From Burkholderia sp. BCC1644 (GTDB lineage Bacteria; Pseudomonadota; Gammaproteobacteria; Burkholderiales; Burkholderiaceae), in assembly GCF_902833225.1 (NCBI RefSeq), contig NZ_CADFEI010000019.1, forward strand, positions 1 to 64,000: 64,000 bases of DNA, read 5' to 3'. The stretch's first letter is position 1; each line of letters starts with the position of its first letter. The notes under the pieces are model-generated. The model ran no database searches, was not told where the DNA came from, and saw nothing but the letters and a program-made list of their open reading frames with translations. Shown piece after piece: positions 8,421 through 19,216 of this stretch. The translations under genes and the position numbers were made by a program.

Positions 8421-9130
8421 TCGAACTCATCCAAGAATACTGGCGCAACTATCTCTACACCGACGGCTATCGCATCACCGGTGTCGCGATCACGCTGTGG
8501 CTGCTGGTCGTGTCGATCGGCCTCGGCTTCTGCCTGTCGGTGCCGCTCGCGGTCGCGCGCGTGTCGAAGAAGAAGTGGCTGTCGGGCGCCGTGTGGCTGT
8601 ACACGTACGTATTTCGCGGCACGCCGCTCTACGTGCAGCTGCTGCTCTGCTACACGGGCCTCTACAGCCTGCAGGCCGTGCGCGGCACGCCGATGCTCGA
8701 CGCGTTCTTCCGTGACGGGATGCACTGCACGCTGCTCGCGTTCACGCTGAACACCTGCGCGTACACCACCGAGATCTTCGCCGGCGCGATCAAGGCGACG
8801 TCGTACGGCGAGATCGAAGCCGCGCGCGCGTACGGGATGTCCACCTTCACGATGTACCGCCGCGTGATCCTGCCGTCGGCGCTGCGCCGCGCGCTGCCGC
8901 TGTACAGCAACGAAGTGATCCTGATGCTGCACGCGACCACCGTCGCCTTCACCGCGACCGTGCCTGACATCCTGAAGATCGCGCGCGACGTCAACTCGGC
9001 GACCTACATGTCGTTCCATGCGTTCGGCATCGCCGCCCTGCTCTACCTCGTGATCTCGTTCACGCTCGTGTGGCTGTTCCGCCAGGCCGAGCGTCGCTGG
9101 CTCGCGTATCTGCGCCCGCAAGGCAAGTAA
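8417..9130 (+). CDS. hisM: Basic amino acid ABC transporter permease, HisM type
   Basis: A 237-residue inner-membrane permease, the second half of the HisQM heterodimer. It starts MIELIQEYWRNYLYTDGYRITG and carries the EAA loop 'YGEIEAARAYGMSTFTMYRRVILP'. The 4 bp overlap with hisQ indicates translational coupling. Length and sequence pattern fit enteric HisM (238 residues). The ATPase gene follows after 18 bp. Confidence 0.92.
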   Translation: MIELIQEYWRNYLYTDGYRITGVAITLWLLVVSIGLGFCLSVPLAVARVSKKKWLSGAVWLYTYVFRGTPLYVQLLLCYTGLYSLQAVRGTPMLDAFFRDGMHCTLLAFTLNTCAYTTEIFAGAIKATSYGEIEAARAYGMSTFTMYRRVILPSALRRALPLYSNEVILMLHATTVAFTATVPDILKIARDVNSATYMSFHAFGIAALLYLVISFTLVWLFRQAERRWLAYLRPQGK

Positions 9131-9148
9131 GTTTTCGCAGGACTATTG

Positions 9149-9928
9149 ATGAATTCCCAGACTCAGAAGCTTTTCGTCGACGATCTGCACAAGCGGTACG
9201 GCGACAACGAGGTGCTCAAGGGCGTGTCGCTGAAGGCGAACTCGGGCGACGTGATCAGCGTGATCGGCTCGTCCGGCTCCGGCAAGAGCACGATGCTGCG
9301 CTGTATCAATTTCCTCGAGCAGCCGAATGCGGGCCGCATCTTCGTCGACGGCGAGGAAGTCCGCACCGCGCTCGACAAGACCGGCGCGCTGCGCGCGGCC
9401 GATACGAAACAGCTCCAGCGCGTGCGCACCAAGCTGTCGATGGTGTTCCAGCACTTCAATCTCTGGTCGCACATGAACGTGCTCGAGAACGTGATGGAAG
9501 CGCCCGTGAACGTGCTCGGCATCCCGAAGAAGGAAGCCGAGGACCGCGCGCGCGCGTATCTCGAGAAGGTCGGCCTCGCGCCGCGCGTCGAGAAGCAGTA
9601 TCCGTCGCACCTGTCGGGCGGCCAGCAGCAGCGCGTGGCGATCGCGCGCGCGCTCGCGATGCATCCTGACGTGATGCTGTTCGACGAACCGACGTCGGCG
9701 CTCGACCCGGAACTCGTCGGCGAAGTGCTGAAGGTGATGCAGAAACTGGCCGAGGAAGGCCGCACGATGATCGTCGTCACGCACGAGATGGGCTTCGCGC
9801 GCAACGTGTCGAACCACGTGATGTTCCTGCACCAGGGCCGCGTCGAGGAAGAAGGCGTGCCGTCCGAGGTGTTTGCCAACCCGAAGAGCGACCGCCTGCG
9901 CGGGTTCCTGTCGGGCAGCCTCAAGTAA
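9149..9928 (+). CDS. hisP: Basic amino acid ABC transporter ATP-binding protein, HisP type
   Basis: A 259-residue ATPase that energises the HisQM permease. Walker A is GSSGSGKST (about 39-47), the signature motif LSGGQQQR, Walker [15 protein letters not shown], and the switch His is in [10 protein letters not shown]. '[17 protein letters not shown]' is characteristic of HisP. The ATG at 9149 is preferred over the TTG immediately before it. It is the last gene of the operon, followed by a strong terminator. Confidence 0.95.
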   Translation: MNSQTQKLFVDDLHKRYGDNEVLKGVSLKANSGDVISVIGSSGSGKSTMLRCINFLEQPNAGRIFVDGEEVRTALDKTGALRAADTKQLQRVRTKLSMVFQHFNLWSHMNVLENVMEAPVNVLGIPKKEAEDRARAYLEKVGLAPRVEKQYPSHLSGGQQQRVAIARALAMHPDVMLFDEPTSALDPELVGEVLKVMQKLAEEGRTMIVVTHEMGFARNVSNHVMFLHQGRVEEEGVPSEVFANPKSDRLRGFLSGSLK

Positions 9929-9952
9929 CACGCACGAAACGCACGACGTTCG

Positions 9953-9978
9953 AACGGGCGCCCCACGGCGCCCGTTTT
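9953..9978 (+). terminator. Intrinsic terminator after hisP
   Basis: AACGGGCGCC (9953-9962) pairs perfectly with GGCGCCCGTT (9967-9976), followed by a short T-run (GTTTTGCGTTT). It sits between the convergent hisP and GNAT genes. Confidence 0.8.
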
Positions 9979-9982
9979 GCGT

Positions 9983-10480
9983 TTACGCGGCGCTCACCGG
10001 CGCGCTGTCGGCGAACGCGCGCAGTTCGTCGCCCGCCAGCCGGTAACGCACCCATTCGCTCTGCGGCGCCGCGCCGACGCTCTCGTAGAAGCGGATCGCC
10101 GGCTCGTTCCAGTCGAGCACGCTCCATTCGAACCGCCCGCAACCCGACTCGACCGCGATCCGCGCCAGCGTCTTCAGCAGCCGCAGCCCGGCGCCCGCAC
10201 CGCGAAAACGCGGCGATACGTACAGATCCTCGAGATACAGCCCCTGCCGCGCGAGCCAGGTCGAATACGAGAAGAAATAGATGGCGAAGCCGGCCGGCTC
10301 GCCGTCGACCTCGCAGACCAGCGCGCGCGCCGGCGACCCTTCGCCGAACAGGCTGCGCTCGAGCGACGCGGGCGTCGCGATCACTTCGTGCTCCGCCTTC
10401 TCGTAGACGGCCAGCTCGGTAATGAAACGCAGGATCAGCGGCACGTCGGCGACAGTGGCGGAACGGATATCGATTTGCAC
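9983..10480 (-). CDS. GNAT family N-acetyltransferase, diamine acetyltransferase-like
   Basis: A 165-residue acetyl-CoA-dependent N-acetyltransferase. It matches the spermidine/diamine acetyltransferase branch: 'DVPLILRFITELAVYEKAEHEV' at the N-terminus, 'GLYLEDLYVSPRFRGAGAGLRLL' (the acetyl-CoA pyrophosphate loop R-G-A-G-A-G), and 'RFEWSVLDWNEPAIRFYESVGA' near the C-terminus. The substrate is probably a polyamine or related amine, by family resemblance. The ATG at 10480 gives the normal family N-terminus MQIDIRSAT. It is divergent from a LysR-type regulator, which might control it. Confidence 0.85.
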   Translation of the reverse strand: MQIDIRSATVADVPLILRFITELAVYEKAEHEVIATPASLERSLFGEGSPARALVCEVDGEPAGFAIYFFSYSTWLARQGLYLEDLYVSPRFRGAGAGLRLLKTLARIAVESGCGRFEWSVLDWNEPAIRFYESVGAAPQSEWVRYRLAGDELRAFADSAPVSAA

Positions 10481-10613
10481 GGGTTGAGCCCTCCTCCGGC
10501 CCGGACTTGAAACGGAAAGCGGCGCCGCGCAGCCGCGCTGGCGCCGATCAAACCGTCATGCTACGTTCACGCCGTTCCTGCAGGAAGTGCAGTTTCTTCA
10601 TCCGGACCTGAAC

Positions 10614-11540
10614 ATGATGCATCCCGACCTGCGCCGTCTCGACCTGAACCTGTTGCTCGTATTCGACGCGCTGTACCGCCACCGGTCGGTCGCGGCGGCC
10701 GCGCACGAACTCGCCTTGAGCCCGTCCGCGTTGAGCCACGCGCTCGCGCGGCTGCGCGACGCGATCGGCGACGCGCTGTTCGTGCGCCTCGGCAACGAGA
10801 TGCAGCCGACCGTGCGCGCCGACGACATCGCCACGTGGGCCGGCGACGCGCTCGACGCGATGTCGAAGGGGCTCGCCCGCGCACGCCGCTTCGATCCCGC
10901 GCACAGCGACCGCACGTTCGTGTTCGCCGCGACCGACTACACGGCGTTCGCGGTGCTGCCGGCGTTCCTCGCGCGGATCCAGCACGTCGCGCCGCATTTG
11001 CGGATCCGCGTCGTGCATTCCGACCGGAAGATTTCCGTCGACGAGCTCGCGGCCGGCCGCATCGACTTCGCGCTCGGCTATCACGAGGAATCGGCGGCCG
11101 ACGCGCCGGGCATCGAGGATTTCGACTGGTTCTCCGACGACTACGTCGTGATCGCAAGCGCCGCGCATCCGGCGATCCGCCGGCGGCTGACGCTCGATCA
11201 GTACCTGGCCGCCCGCCACGTGGTCGTCACGCCGTGGAACGAGTCGCGCGGCGTCGTCGACTACGTGCTCGACCGGCTCGGCCTCGCGCGGCACGTGGCC
11301 GTGCAGTTGCCGACCGTGCTGGCCGCGCCGTTCGTGATCGCGGACTCCGAACTGCTGATGACCGTGCCGAACCGCGCCGCGCAAGCGCTGCGGCACGCGG
11401 CGCCGATCCGCATCTTTCCCGCGCCGTTCGAGATTCCGCGCTACACCGTGAAGGTCTATTCGCACGCGAAGCATGCACGCACCGATGCGCACCGCTGGAT
11501 TCGCGCGCAGTTGCTCGACGCACGGCCGGGCCCAGGCTAG
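10614..11540 (+). CDS. LysR-family transcriptional regulator
   Basis: A 308-residue LysR-type regulator. The N-terminal helix-turn-helix reads 'RHRSVAAAAHELALSPSALSHALARLRDAIGDALF', followed by a co-inducer-binding domain from about residue 90 in the NodD/PcaQ-like style. Two adjacent ATGs (10614 and 10617) and an upstream in-frame GTG (10587, with AGGAA just before it) are possible starts. I list 10614 because the next residues (HPDLRRLDLNLLLVFDAL) are the usual family N-terminus. It is divergent from the GNAT gene, 133 bp apart, a common arrangement for a LysR regulator and its target. The inducer is unknown. Confidence 0.88.
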   Translation: MMHPDLRRLDLNLLLVFDALYRHRSVAAAAHELALSPSALSHALARLRDAIGDALFVRLGNEMQPTVRADDIATWAGDALDAMSKGLARARRFDPAHSDRTFVFAATDYTAFAVLPAFLARIQHVAPHLRIRVVHSDRKISVDELAAGRIDFALGYHEESAADAPGIEDFDWFSDDYVVIASAAHPAIRRRLTLDQYLAARHVVVTPWNESRGVVDYVLDRLGLARHVAVQLPTVLAAPFVIADSELLMTVPNRAAQALRHAAPIRIFPAPFEIPRYTVKVYSHAKHARTDAHRWIRAQLLDARPGPG

Positions 11541-12105
11541 GTTCCGCGCGACCTGGCCGCGCGCCTTGTGCGACGGGCGTTTCAGGCGCCGGCCAGACGT
11601 TGGCGAAACCGCCCGAATCATTACGAAATACTTACCAATTTCGCGACTTTCACGCCTACGCCCGCGCTCAGGCAACGTCAATAGTGGCAATCCTTGACCC
11701 ATGTTCCGGGAATTCGTGTCTCCCTTGCGTGACAAGGGTTTTCCGTTAATTGCTAACCCTCGGTGCACCAGTTGCGCACTGTGTTGCATGGCAATTTGGC
11801 GACAGCTGTTAGTCAAACAACGATTTCCATCGCCACAAAATTGTATTTTTGCTAAATTAGTAACCAAAGTAGCAAAACGAAGTTCGTGAAATGTAGTTTA
11901 GCTTCACGACACTACAAGGAGACCCCGCAAGCCGACCCGGCTGTGCGCGGGACCGCTCAACGGCATTTCCGTCCGCTTGCCCGCGTGCTGCGCTTACCGG
12001 CCCTGCACGAGGTCTCCCTGGTTATCCCGCTTTTGCCCGGCGCTCGTCGCTCCGGGCATCTCGTGCAGTTCTGGGTTGACTTTTTGACAGGGTATGGAGG
12101 AGACG
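11541..12105. other. Long leader and promoter region upstream of the porin
   Basis: 565 bp without a supported gene. From about 11740 to 11890 the sequence is clearly A+T-richer than the surroundings, as expected for a strong porin promoter. Around 11884-11916 two inverted repeats interlock: TCGTGAA/TTCACGA (11884-11890, 11903-11909) and TGTAGT/ACTACA (11892-11897, 11911-11916). If transcribed, they would form competing hairpins or a pseudoknot. The rest, up to the ribosome binding site, is a leader of about 190 nt with no further structure I can name. Confidence 0.45.
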
Positions 12106-13182
12106 ATGAAGAAAGCTTTGGTCGCGGCCGCGCTGATGGCTGCTGGGGTGGTGACGGCGCACGCGCAGAGCAGCGTCACGCTGTATGGCCGCCTGGATGC
12201 AGGCATCGAGTACATGAACGGCCTGCAAAACGGCCACCAAGTGCGCGCGGAAAGCGGCGACTGGGGCACGAGCCTGTGGGGCTTGAAGGGTAGCGAAGAC
12301 ATCGGCGGTGGCAACAAGGTCCTGTTCCACCTCGAAGGCGCGTTCAACACGATGACCGGCGGCTTCAGCGGCTCGATCTGGGATCGTTTTGCGACGGTCG
12401 GCATCTCGAACGATCGCTACGGTACGCTGCTGTTGGGTCGTGAACTCGCGATCGCCAACGGCGTGTGGGACTTCGATCCGTTCGGCCAGTCGGCCTGGTC
12501 GACCGCATCGCTCGTCCGCGGCCGCAACTGGAACAAGACCAGCAACAACGTGTCGTACCAGTCGCCGCAGTTCTACGGCCTCGACTTCTACGGCCAGTTC
12601 TCGTTCTCGAACTCGACCAGCTTCAACGGCAACACGACGGCCGGCCAACCGGGCCGTGCAATGGGTGGTCAGGTCACCTATACGAACTCGCTGTTCCAGT
12701 TGCGCGGCATCTACGACGAAACGCGCGACAGCAACGGCCGCTTCTCGGACGTGTTCAACTACTCGCGTGAATACTTCGCGGGCGTGAACGTGTTCCTCGG
12801 CCAGTTCAAGGTGCAGGCGGCCTACCAGGCATCGCGCGCGGACGGCAGCGGCGGCCCGGCAGTGAACGCCGGCGTGACGGGTACCCAGCAGGTCTGGGGC
12901 GGCGTGACGTGGCAAGCCACGCCGGCAGCGGCGCTGATCGCGGCCGCTTATCACGTGAACGCGAACCATGGCGGCGGCAACGCGAACATCTACACGGTCG
13001 GCGGTTCGTACAACATCTCGAAGCGCACGCTGTTCGATCTGCAGGTCGCGACGGTGCGCAACAGCAAGAACGCGAACTTCGGCCTGAACGCCAACGGCGC
13101 AGGTACGGCCGTGTCGACGGGCAACCCGAATCCGGGCGGCAGCCAGACCGGCGTCTACGCCGGCATCCAGCACCTGTTCTGA
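12106..13182 (+). CDS. Gram-negative outer-membrane porin
   Basis: A 358-residue trimeric-type general porin of the beta-proteobacterial family. The signal peptide MKKALVAAALMAAGVVTAHA is followed by the typical mature N-terminus QSSVTLYGRLDAGIEY and 'WGLKGSEDIGGGNKVLFHLEG'. The chain is rich in alternating beta-strand sequence and ends YAGIQHLF with a terminal Phe, the outer-membrane sorting signal. The ribosome binding site GGAGGAGA precedes the ATG at 12106; the ATG 12 bp earlier overlaps that site and is not used. It would allow diffusion of small hydrophilic solutes. An unusually long leader with competing inverted repeats hints at post-transcriptional control. Confidence 0.95.
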   Translation: MKKALVAAALMAAGVVTAHAQSSVTLYGRLDAGIEYMNGLQNGHQVRAESGDWGTSLWGLKGSEDIGGGNKVLFHLEGAFNTMTGGFSGSIWDRFATVGISNDRYGTLLLGRELAIANGVWDFDPFGQSAWSTASLVRGRNWNKTSNNVSYQSPQFYGLDFYGQFSFSNSTSFNGNTTAGQPGRAMGGQVTYTNSLFQLRGIYDETRDSNGRFSDVFNYSREYFAGVNVFLGQFKVQAAYQASRADGSGGPAVNAGVTGTQQVWGGVTWQATPAAALIAAAYHVNANHGGGNANIYTVGGSYNISKRTLFDLQVATVRNSKNANFGLNANGAGTAVSTGNPNPGGSQTGVYAGIQHLF

Positions 13183-13242
13183 TCGGGCGCCGTCAAAGAA
13201 CGATTCGACAACACTTTCCACGCTGCTGCGAGAGGCGCGTAT

Positions 13243-13278
13243 CGGTGCGGTACCCAACCGGGTATCGCACCGTTTTTT
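13243..13278 (+). terminator. Intrinsic terminator after the porin
   Basis: A 13 bp stem with one G.T pair (13243-13255 with 13260-13272), loop AACC and six T residues. This is a strong terminator about 60 bp after the porin stop codon. Confidence 0.9.
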
Positions 13279-13318
13279 ATTGGCGGGGCCTGAAACGGCC
13301 CGCTGACGAATGCGGCGC

Positions 13319-15447
<2,129 letters not shown>

Positions 15448-15556
15448 GGCGGGATCGGCGCAGCCCGGCGGCGCGCCCTGAACGGCTGACGAAATCGACC
15501 CGGACGCGGGCCATGGCGGCACGCATCCGGCAACATCCAACGGTACGGATTCACGC

Positions 15557-16735
15557 TTGAAACACGAACGCATCGATTATCGCACGGGCATCCTGTCGTC
15601 CCCCGCGGAGGTGCCGGCCGACGAATGGAACGCGCTGCTCGCCCGCGACGCGCAGCCGACGCCGTTCCTGCGCCACGAATTCCTCGACGCCCTGCACGTC
15701 GCGCGCTGCGCGGTCGACGATACCGGCTGGTCGCCGCACTTCGTCACGCTGACCGACGAGCGCACCGGCCGCCTGGCGGCCGCGGCCCCCGTCTACGCGA
15801 AGCAGCATTCGTACGGCGAATACGTGTTCGACTGGGCGTGGGCCGACGCGTACCAGCGCAACGACCTGCCCTACTACCCGAAGCTGCTGTGCGCGGTGCC
15901 GTTCACGCCCGTGCAGGGCACGCGGCTGCTCGCGGCTAACGACGACGCGCGCCGCCGGCTCGCGGCCACGCTGCTCGCGTTCGCCGAGCAGAGCGACGTG
16001 TCGTCGCTGCACGTGCTGTTCCCGACCGGCGACGAAGCGCGGCTCCTCGAATCGATGGGGATGATGCTGCGCGAAGGCGTGCAATTCCACTGGCTCAACG
16101 ACGGCTACCGCCACTTCGACGATTTCCTCGGCACGCTCGAGCAGAAGAAGCGCAAGAACATCCGCGCGGAGCGGCGCAAGGTGCACGACGCAGGCGTGAC
16201 GTTCCGGCGGCTGACCGGCGATCGAATCACCGACGCCGACTGGCGCTTCTTCTCGCGCTGCTACCGGCAGACCTACCGCGAGCACTATTCGAGCCCGTAC
16301 CTGAACCTCGAATTCTTCCGCACGATCGGCGCGACGATGCCCGAGAACCTGCTGCTCGTGATCGCGGAAGCCGACGGCCAGCCGATCGCGAGCGCGCTCG
16401 CCGTGTACCGGCGCGGCGAGCATGGCGGCGGCACGCTGTACGGCCGCTACTGGGGGGCGATCGAGCACGTGCCCTGCCTGCATTTCGAAACGGCCTACTA
16501 CCAGTTGCTCGAATTCTGCATCGAGGCCGGGCTCGATACGTTCGAAGGCGGCGCGCAGGGCGAACACAAGCTCGCGCGCGGTTTCCTGCCGACCGTCACG
16601 CACTCGGCGCACTGGCTCGCGCACCCGGCATTTTCCGATGCGGTCGCGCGCTTTCTCGAACGCGAGACCGAGCATATCCACGCGTACGTCGACGAGCTGC
16701 GCGAACACGATCCGTTCCGGCGCGGCAGCGAGTAG
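15557..16735 (+). CDS. FemAB/GNAT-like peptidogalycan-recognition family protein (DUF482)
   Basis: A 392-residue protein resembling the DUF482 'peptidogalycan biosynthesis/recognition' family, a double-GNAT fold related to FemAB. Typical segments are 'YGEYVFDWAWADAYQRNDLPYYPKLLCAVPFTP', 'KKRKNIRAERRKVHDAGV' and 'CLHFETAYYQLLEFCIEAGL...FEGGAQGEHKLARGF'. The biochemical role is not settled; aminoacyl or acyl transfer to a cell-surface or peptide substrate is a guess. No ATG fits the start: a TTG at 15557 gives the longest sensible reading, with a GTG at 15611 as the alternative. It is divergent from nadE, 109 bp apart, and convergent with the beta-glucosidase. Confidence 0.8.
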   Translation: MKHERIDYRTGILSSPAEVPADEWNALLARDAQPTPFLRHEFLDALHVARCAVDDTGWSPHFVTLTDERTGRLAAAAPVYAKQHSYGEYVFDWAWADAYQRNDLPYYPKLLCAVPFTPVQGTRLLAANDDARRRLAATLLAFAEQSDVSSLHVLFPTGDEARLLESMGMMLREGVQFHWLNDGYRHFDDFLGTLEQKKRKNIRAERRKVHDAGVTFRRLTGDRITDADWRFFSRCYRQTYREHYSSPYLNLEFFRTIGATMPENLLLVIAEADGQPIASALAVYRRGEHGGGTLYGRYWGAIEHVPCLHFETAYYQLLEFCIEAGLDTFEGGAQGEHKLARGFLPTVTHSAHWLAHPAFSDAVARFLERETEHIHAYVDELREHDPFRRGSE

Positions 16736-16750
16736 CGTCGGCAAGCGCAT

Positions 16751-16790
16751 CGGCCTGCGGCGCGGCCACGACCGGCCCCGCCGCAGGCCG
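16751..16790. terminator. Hairpin between convergent genes
   Basis: Twelve perfectly paired bases (CGGCCTGCGGCG, 16751-16762, with CGCCGCAGGCCG, 16779-16790) lie between the convergent DUF482 and GH3 genes. There is no T-run on either side, so it may block read-through or protect 3' ends without being a classical terminator. Confidence 0.5.
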
Positions 16791-16806
16791 CGCGCCCGGC
16801 TCCGGT

Positions 16807-19065
16807 TCAGCGTGCGGCGAGCGTCACCGCCTGCGACAGCGCCTGCGGATCGCGCGACGACGCGGCCGCCGACAGCGTGTAGCTGCCCGCGCCGATCCGC
16901 CACGCGTGCGCATTCGCATCCCAGACCGCGAAGCGCTGCGCCGGCACCGCGACGCTGACCGTGCGCGCCTCGCCCGGCTGCAGCGCGACCTTGGTCCAGC
17001 CGACGAGCCGCTTCGGCGGCTCGCCAAGCGACGCAGGCAGCGCCGCGTAGATCTGCACCGTCTGCGCACCGGCCCGCGCGCCCGTGTTCGTCACCGTCAC
17101 GCCGACCGTCACGTTGCCCGACGCATCGGCCCGTGCAGACATCGCCGACAACCCATACGTCGTGTACGACAGCCCGTAGCCGAACGGGAACAGCGGCTCG
17201 ATCGCCTTCGCGTCGAACCAGCGATAGCCGTACGCGAGACCTTCCGCATAGACGGTCTGCGTGCGCGACGGATCGATCGTCGGCTGCGGCAGGTCGGCTT
17301 CCTGCTTCGGGAACGTCAGCGGCAACCGGCCCGACGGGTTCGCGTCGCCGAACAGCAGGTCGGCGATCGCCTGGCCGCCCTGCGCGCCCGGATACCACGC
17401 GTCGAGCACGCCGTGCACGTTCGCGAGCCACGGCATCAGCACGGGGCTGCCGTTCTCGAGCACGACGATCACGCGCTTCGCCTTCGCCGCGACGGCCGCG
17501 ATCAGCGCGTTCTGGTCGTATTGCTGGTTGTACGGATCGGCCTTCGCATCGGGCAGCGACAGGCTCGCGAGATCGAGCCCTTCCGTCTGCCACTGCGTCG
17601 CGAACACGATCGCGACATCGGCCTGCGCGGCGGCGGTCGCCGCGGCATTCGCGTCGGTCCCGTCGAGATAGCTGACCGATGCGCTCGGCGCCTTCGCGCG
17701 GATCGCCGCGAGCGGCGCGGACTTGTACCAGGTCGCGCAACCGCCGAACAACGTGTCGGCCGGTTGCTGGCAGGTCGTCACCGCATTGCCGTCGATCGCC
17801 GGCACCGCGCCCGAGCCGCCGCCCGACAATACGCCCGCGTCCGCATGACCGCCGATCACGACGATCGACTTGAGCGCACCGGCCGCGAGCGGCAACACCG
17901 GCTGCGCATCGCCCGATGCGGCCGCGTTCTTCAGCAGCACCGCCGATTGCCGCGCGATCGCGAGCGCATCGGCATTGCCGGCGGCCTCGTCGATCGCGCC
18001 GCCTGCCTTCGGCGGCGCATCCATCACGCCGATGCGGATCAGCGTGCGCAGCTTGCGCTGCACCATGTCGTTCAGCCGCGCGGCCGACACGCTGCCGGCC
18101 TGCAGCGCCGCGCGCAGCTTCGAATTGAAGTACGAGCCGAGCGGCGCGTTGTTGTCGTCCGCCGCGCCCGGCTGTTCCTCGTCGAGCCCGGCCTGCACGG
18201 CCGCGACGGTCGAATGCGTCGCACCCCAGTCCGACTGCACGACGCCCTTGAAACCCCATTCGTTCTTCAGCACCGTGGTCAGCAGATACGGGTTCTCGCA
18301 CGCATACACGCCGTTCAGCTTGTTGTACGAGCACATCACGCTACCCGGCTGGCCGTCCTTCACGCCGATCTCGAACGCGAGCAGTTCGGCCTCGCGCATG
18401 GTCCGCTCGTCGACGACCGAATCGATCGTCATCCGGTTGGTTTCCTGGTCGTTGAACGCGAAATGCTTGATCGTCGCGATCACCTTCTGCGCCTGCGTCC
18501 CCTGCGTGCGCGCGGCGCTCAGCGTGCCCGCGAGCACCGGATCCTCGCCCATGTATTCGAACGTGCGGCCGTTGCGCGGCTCGCGCGCGAGGTTCACGCC
18601 GCCGCCGAGCCCTTCCGCGAAACCGAGCGCGCGCAGTTCGAGTGCGATGCGCGTGCCGTAGGTGCCCGCGAGCGCCGGATCCCACGTCGCCGCGAGCGCG
18701 ACCGGCGCCGGCAGCGCGGTCACGCGCGCATTCTTCACGTTCACGCCGCCCGCCGAATCGGCGCTGCTGACCGCCGGAATGCCGAGCCGCGGCACGCCCG
18801 GGATGTAGCTTGCGCCGTTCAGCGCGTCGGCCGGGAACGGGCCGCCCAGATCGAGCGCCGGCATGCCCGTGCCGTGCACGAGCTGCAGCTTCTCGTCGGT
18901 CGTCAGTTGCGCGACGAGCGCGGCCGCGCGCTGGTCGGCCGCCACATCGGGATCGGCCGGCGCGGTCGGGCCCGCGTGGATGTCGTCGCCGCCGCACGAC
19001 GCGAGCAGCACCGTGAGCGCGCACGCAGACGCAATCGTCGAACACCGGAACAGCGAAGTTTTCAT
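16807..19065 (-). CDS. Glycoside hydrolase family 3 beta-glucosidase, predicted lipoprotein
   Basis: A 752-residue exported GH3 enzyme. The N-terminus MKTSLFRCSTIASACALTVLLASCGGDD ends in a lipobox (LLASC, Cys24), so the mature protein is probably membrane-anchored in the periplasm or on the outer membrane. The GH3 (beta/alpha) barrel contains KHFAFNDQETNR and the nucleophile Asp279 in VVQSDWGATH. A second alpha/beta domain has HADAGVLSGGGSGAVP, and the C-terminus is a fibronectin-III-like domain (LVGWTKVALQPGEARTVSVAV). It should cleave beta-linked glucosides from the non-reducing end. It is divergent from an AraC-type regulator, a likely controller. Confidence 0.92.
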   Translation of the reverse strand: MKTSLFRCSTIASACALTVLLASCGGDDIHAGPTAPADPDVAADQRAAALVAQLTTDEKLQLVHGTGMPALDLGGPFPADALNGASYIPGVPRLGIPAVSSADSAGGVNVKNARVTALPAPVALAATWDPALAGTYGTRIALELRALGFAEGLGGGVNLAREPRNGRTFEYMGEDPVLAGTLSAARTQGTQAQKVIATIKHFAFNDQETNRMTIDSVVDERTMREAELLAFEIGVKDGQPGSVMCSYNKLNGVYACENPYLLTTVLKNEWGFKGVVQSDWGATHSTVAAVQAGLDEEQPGAADDNNAPLGSYFNSKLRAALQAGSVSAARLNDMVQRKLRTLIRIGVMDAPPKAGGAIDEAAGNADALAIARQSAVLLKNAAASGDAQPVLPLAAGALKSIVVIGGHADAGVLSGGGSGAVPAIDGNAVTTCQQPADTLFGGCATWYKSAPLAAIRAKAPSASVSYLDGTDANAAATAAAQADVAIVFATQWQTEGLDLASLSLPDAKADPYNQQYDQNALIAAVAAKAKRVIVVLENGSPVLMPWLANVHGVLDAWYPGAQGGQAIADLLFGDANPSGRLPLTFPKQEADLPQPTIDPSRTQTVYAEGLAYGYRWFDAKAIEPLFPFGYGLSYTTYGLSAMSARADASGNVTVGVTVTNTGARAGAQTVQIYAALPASLGEPPKRLVGWTKVALQPGEARTVSVAVPAQRFAVWDANAHAWRIGAGSYTLSAAASSRDPQALSQAVTLAAR

Positions 19066-19216
19066 TGATCCTCCAGAATCGTTCTGTTGTACTTGTGGCT
19101 TAACTCCAGCGTCCGAGTCTAAAAATTGACCGGTCACCACGCTTGACCGGCAGGAGCATGCGTTGACCTCTCGCAGCGGGGACAAACCCGAACGGCATGA
19201 CGACAGGGAGACAGAC
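19066..19216. promoter_or_regulatory. Divergent GH3/AraC control region with TTGACCGG direct repeats
   Basis: Two identical TTGACCGG octamers lie at 19126-19133 and 19143-19150, 17 bp apart start to start. They fall midway between the beta-glucosidase and AraC-type regulator genes. AraC-family proteins often bind direct repeats, so these are candidate sites. Inference only. Confidence 0.45.

Noticed and set aside
11701-11889. A 62-codon open frame with several Cys residues in the porin leader
   Set aside because: It lies in the A+T-rich promoter region, has no ribosome binding site and no plausible domain.
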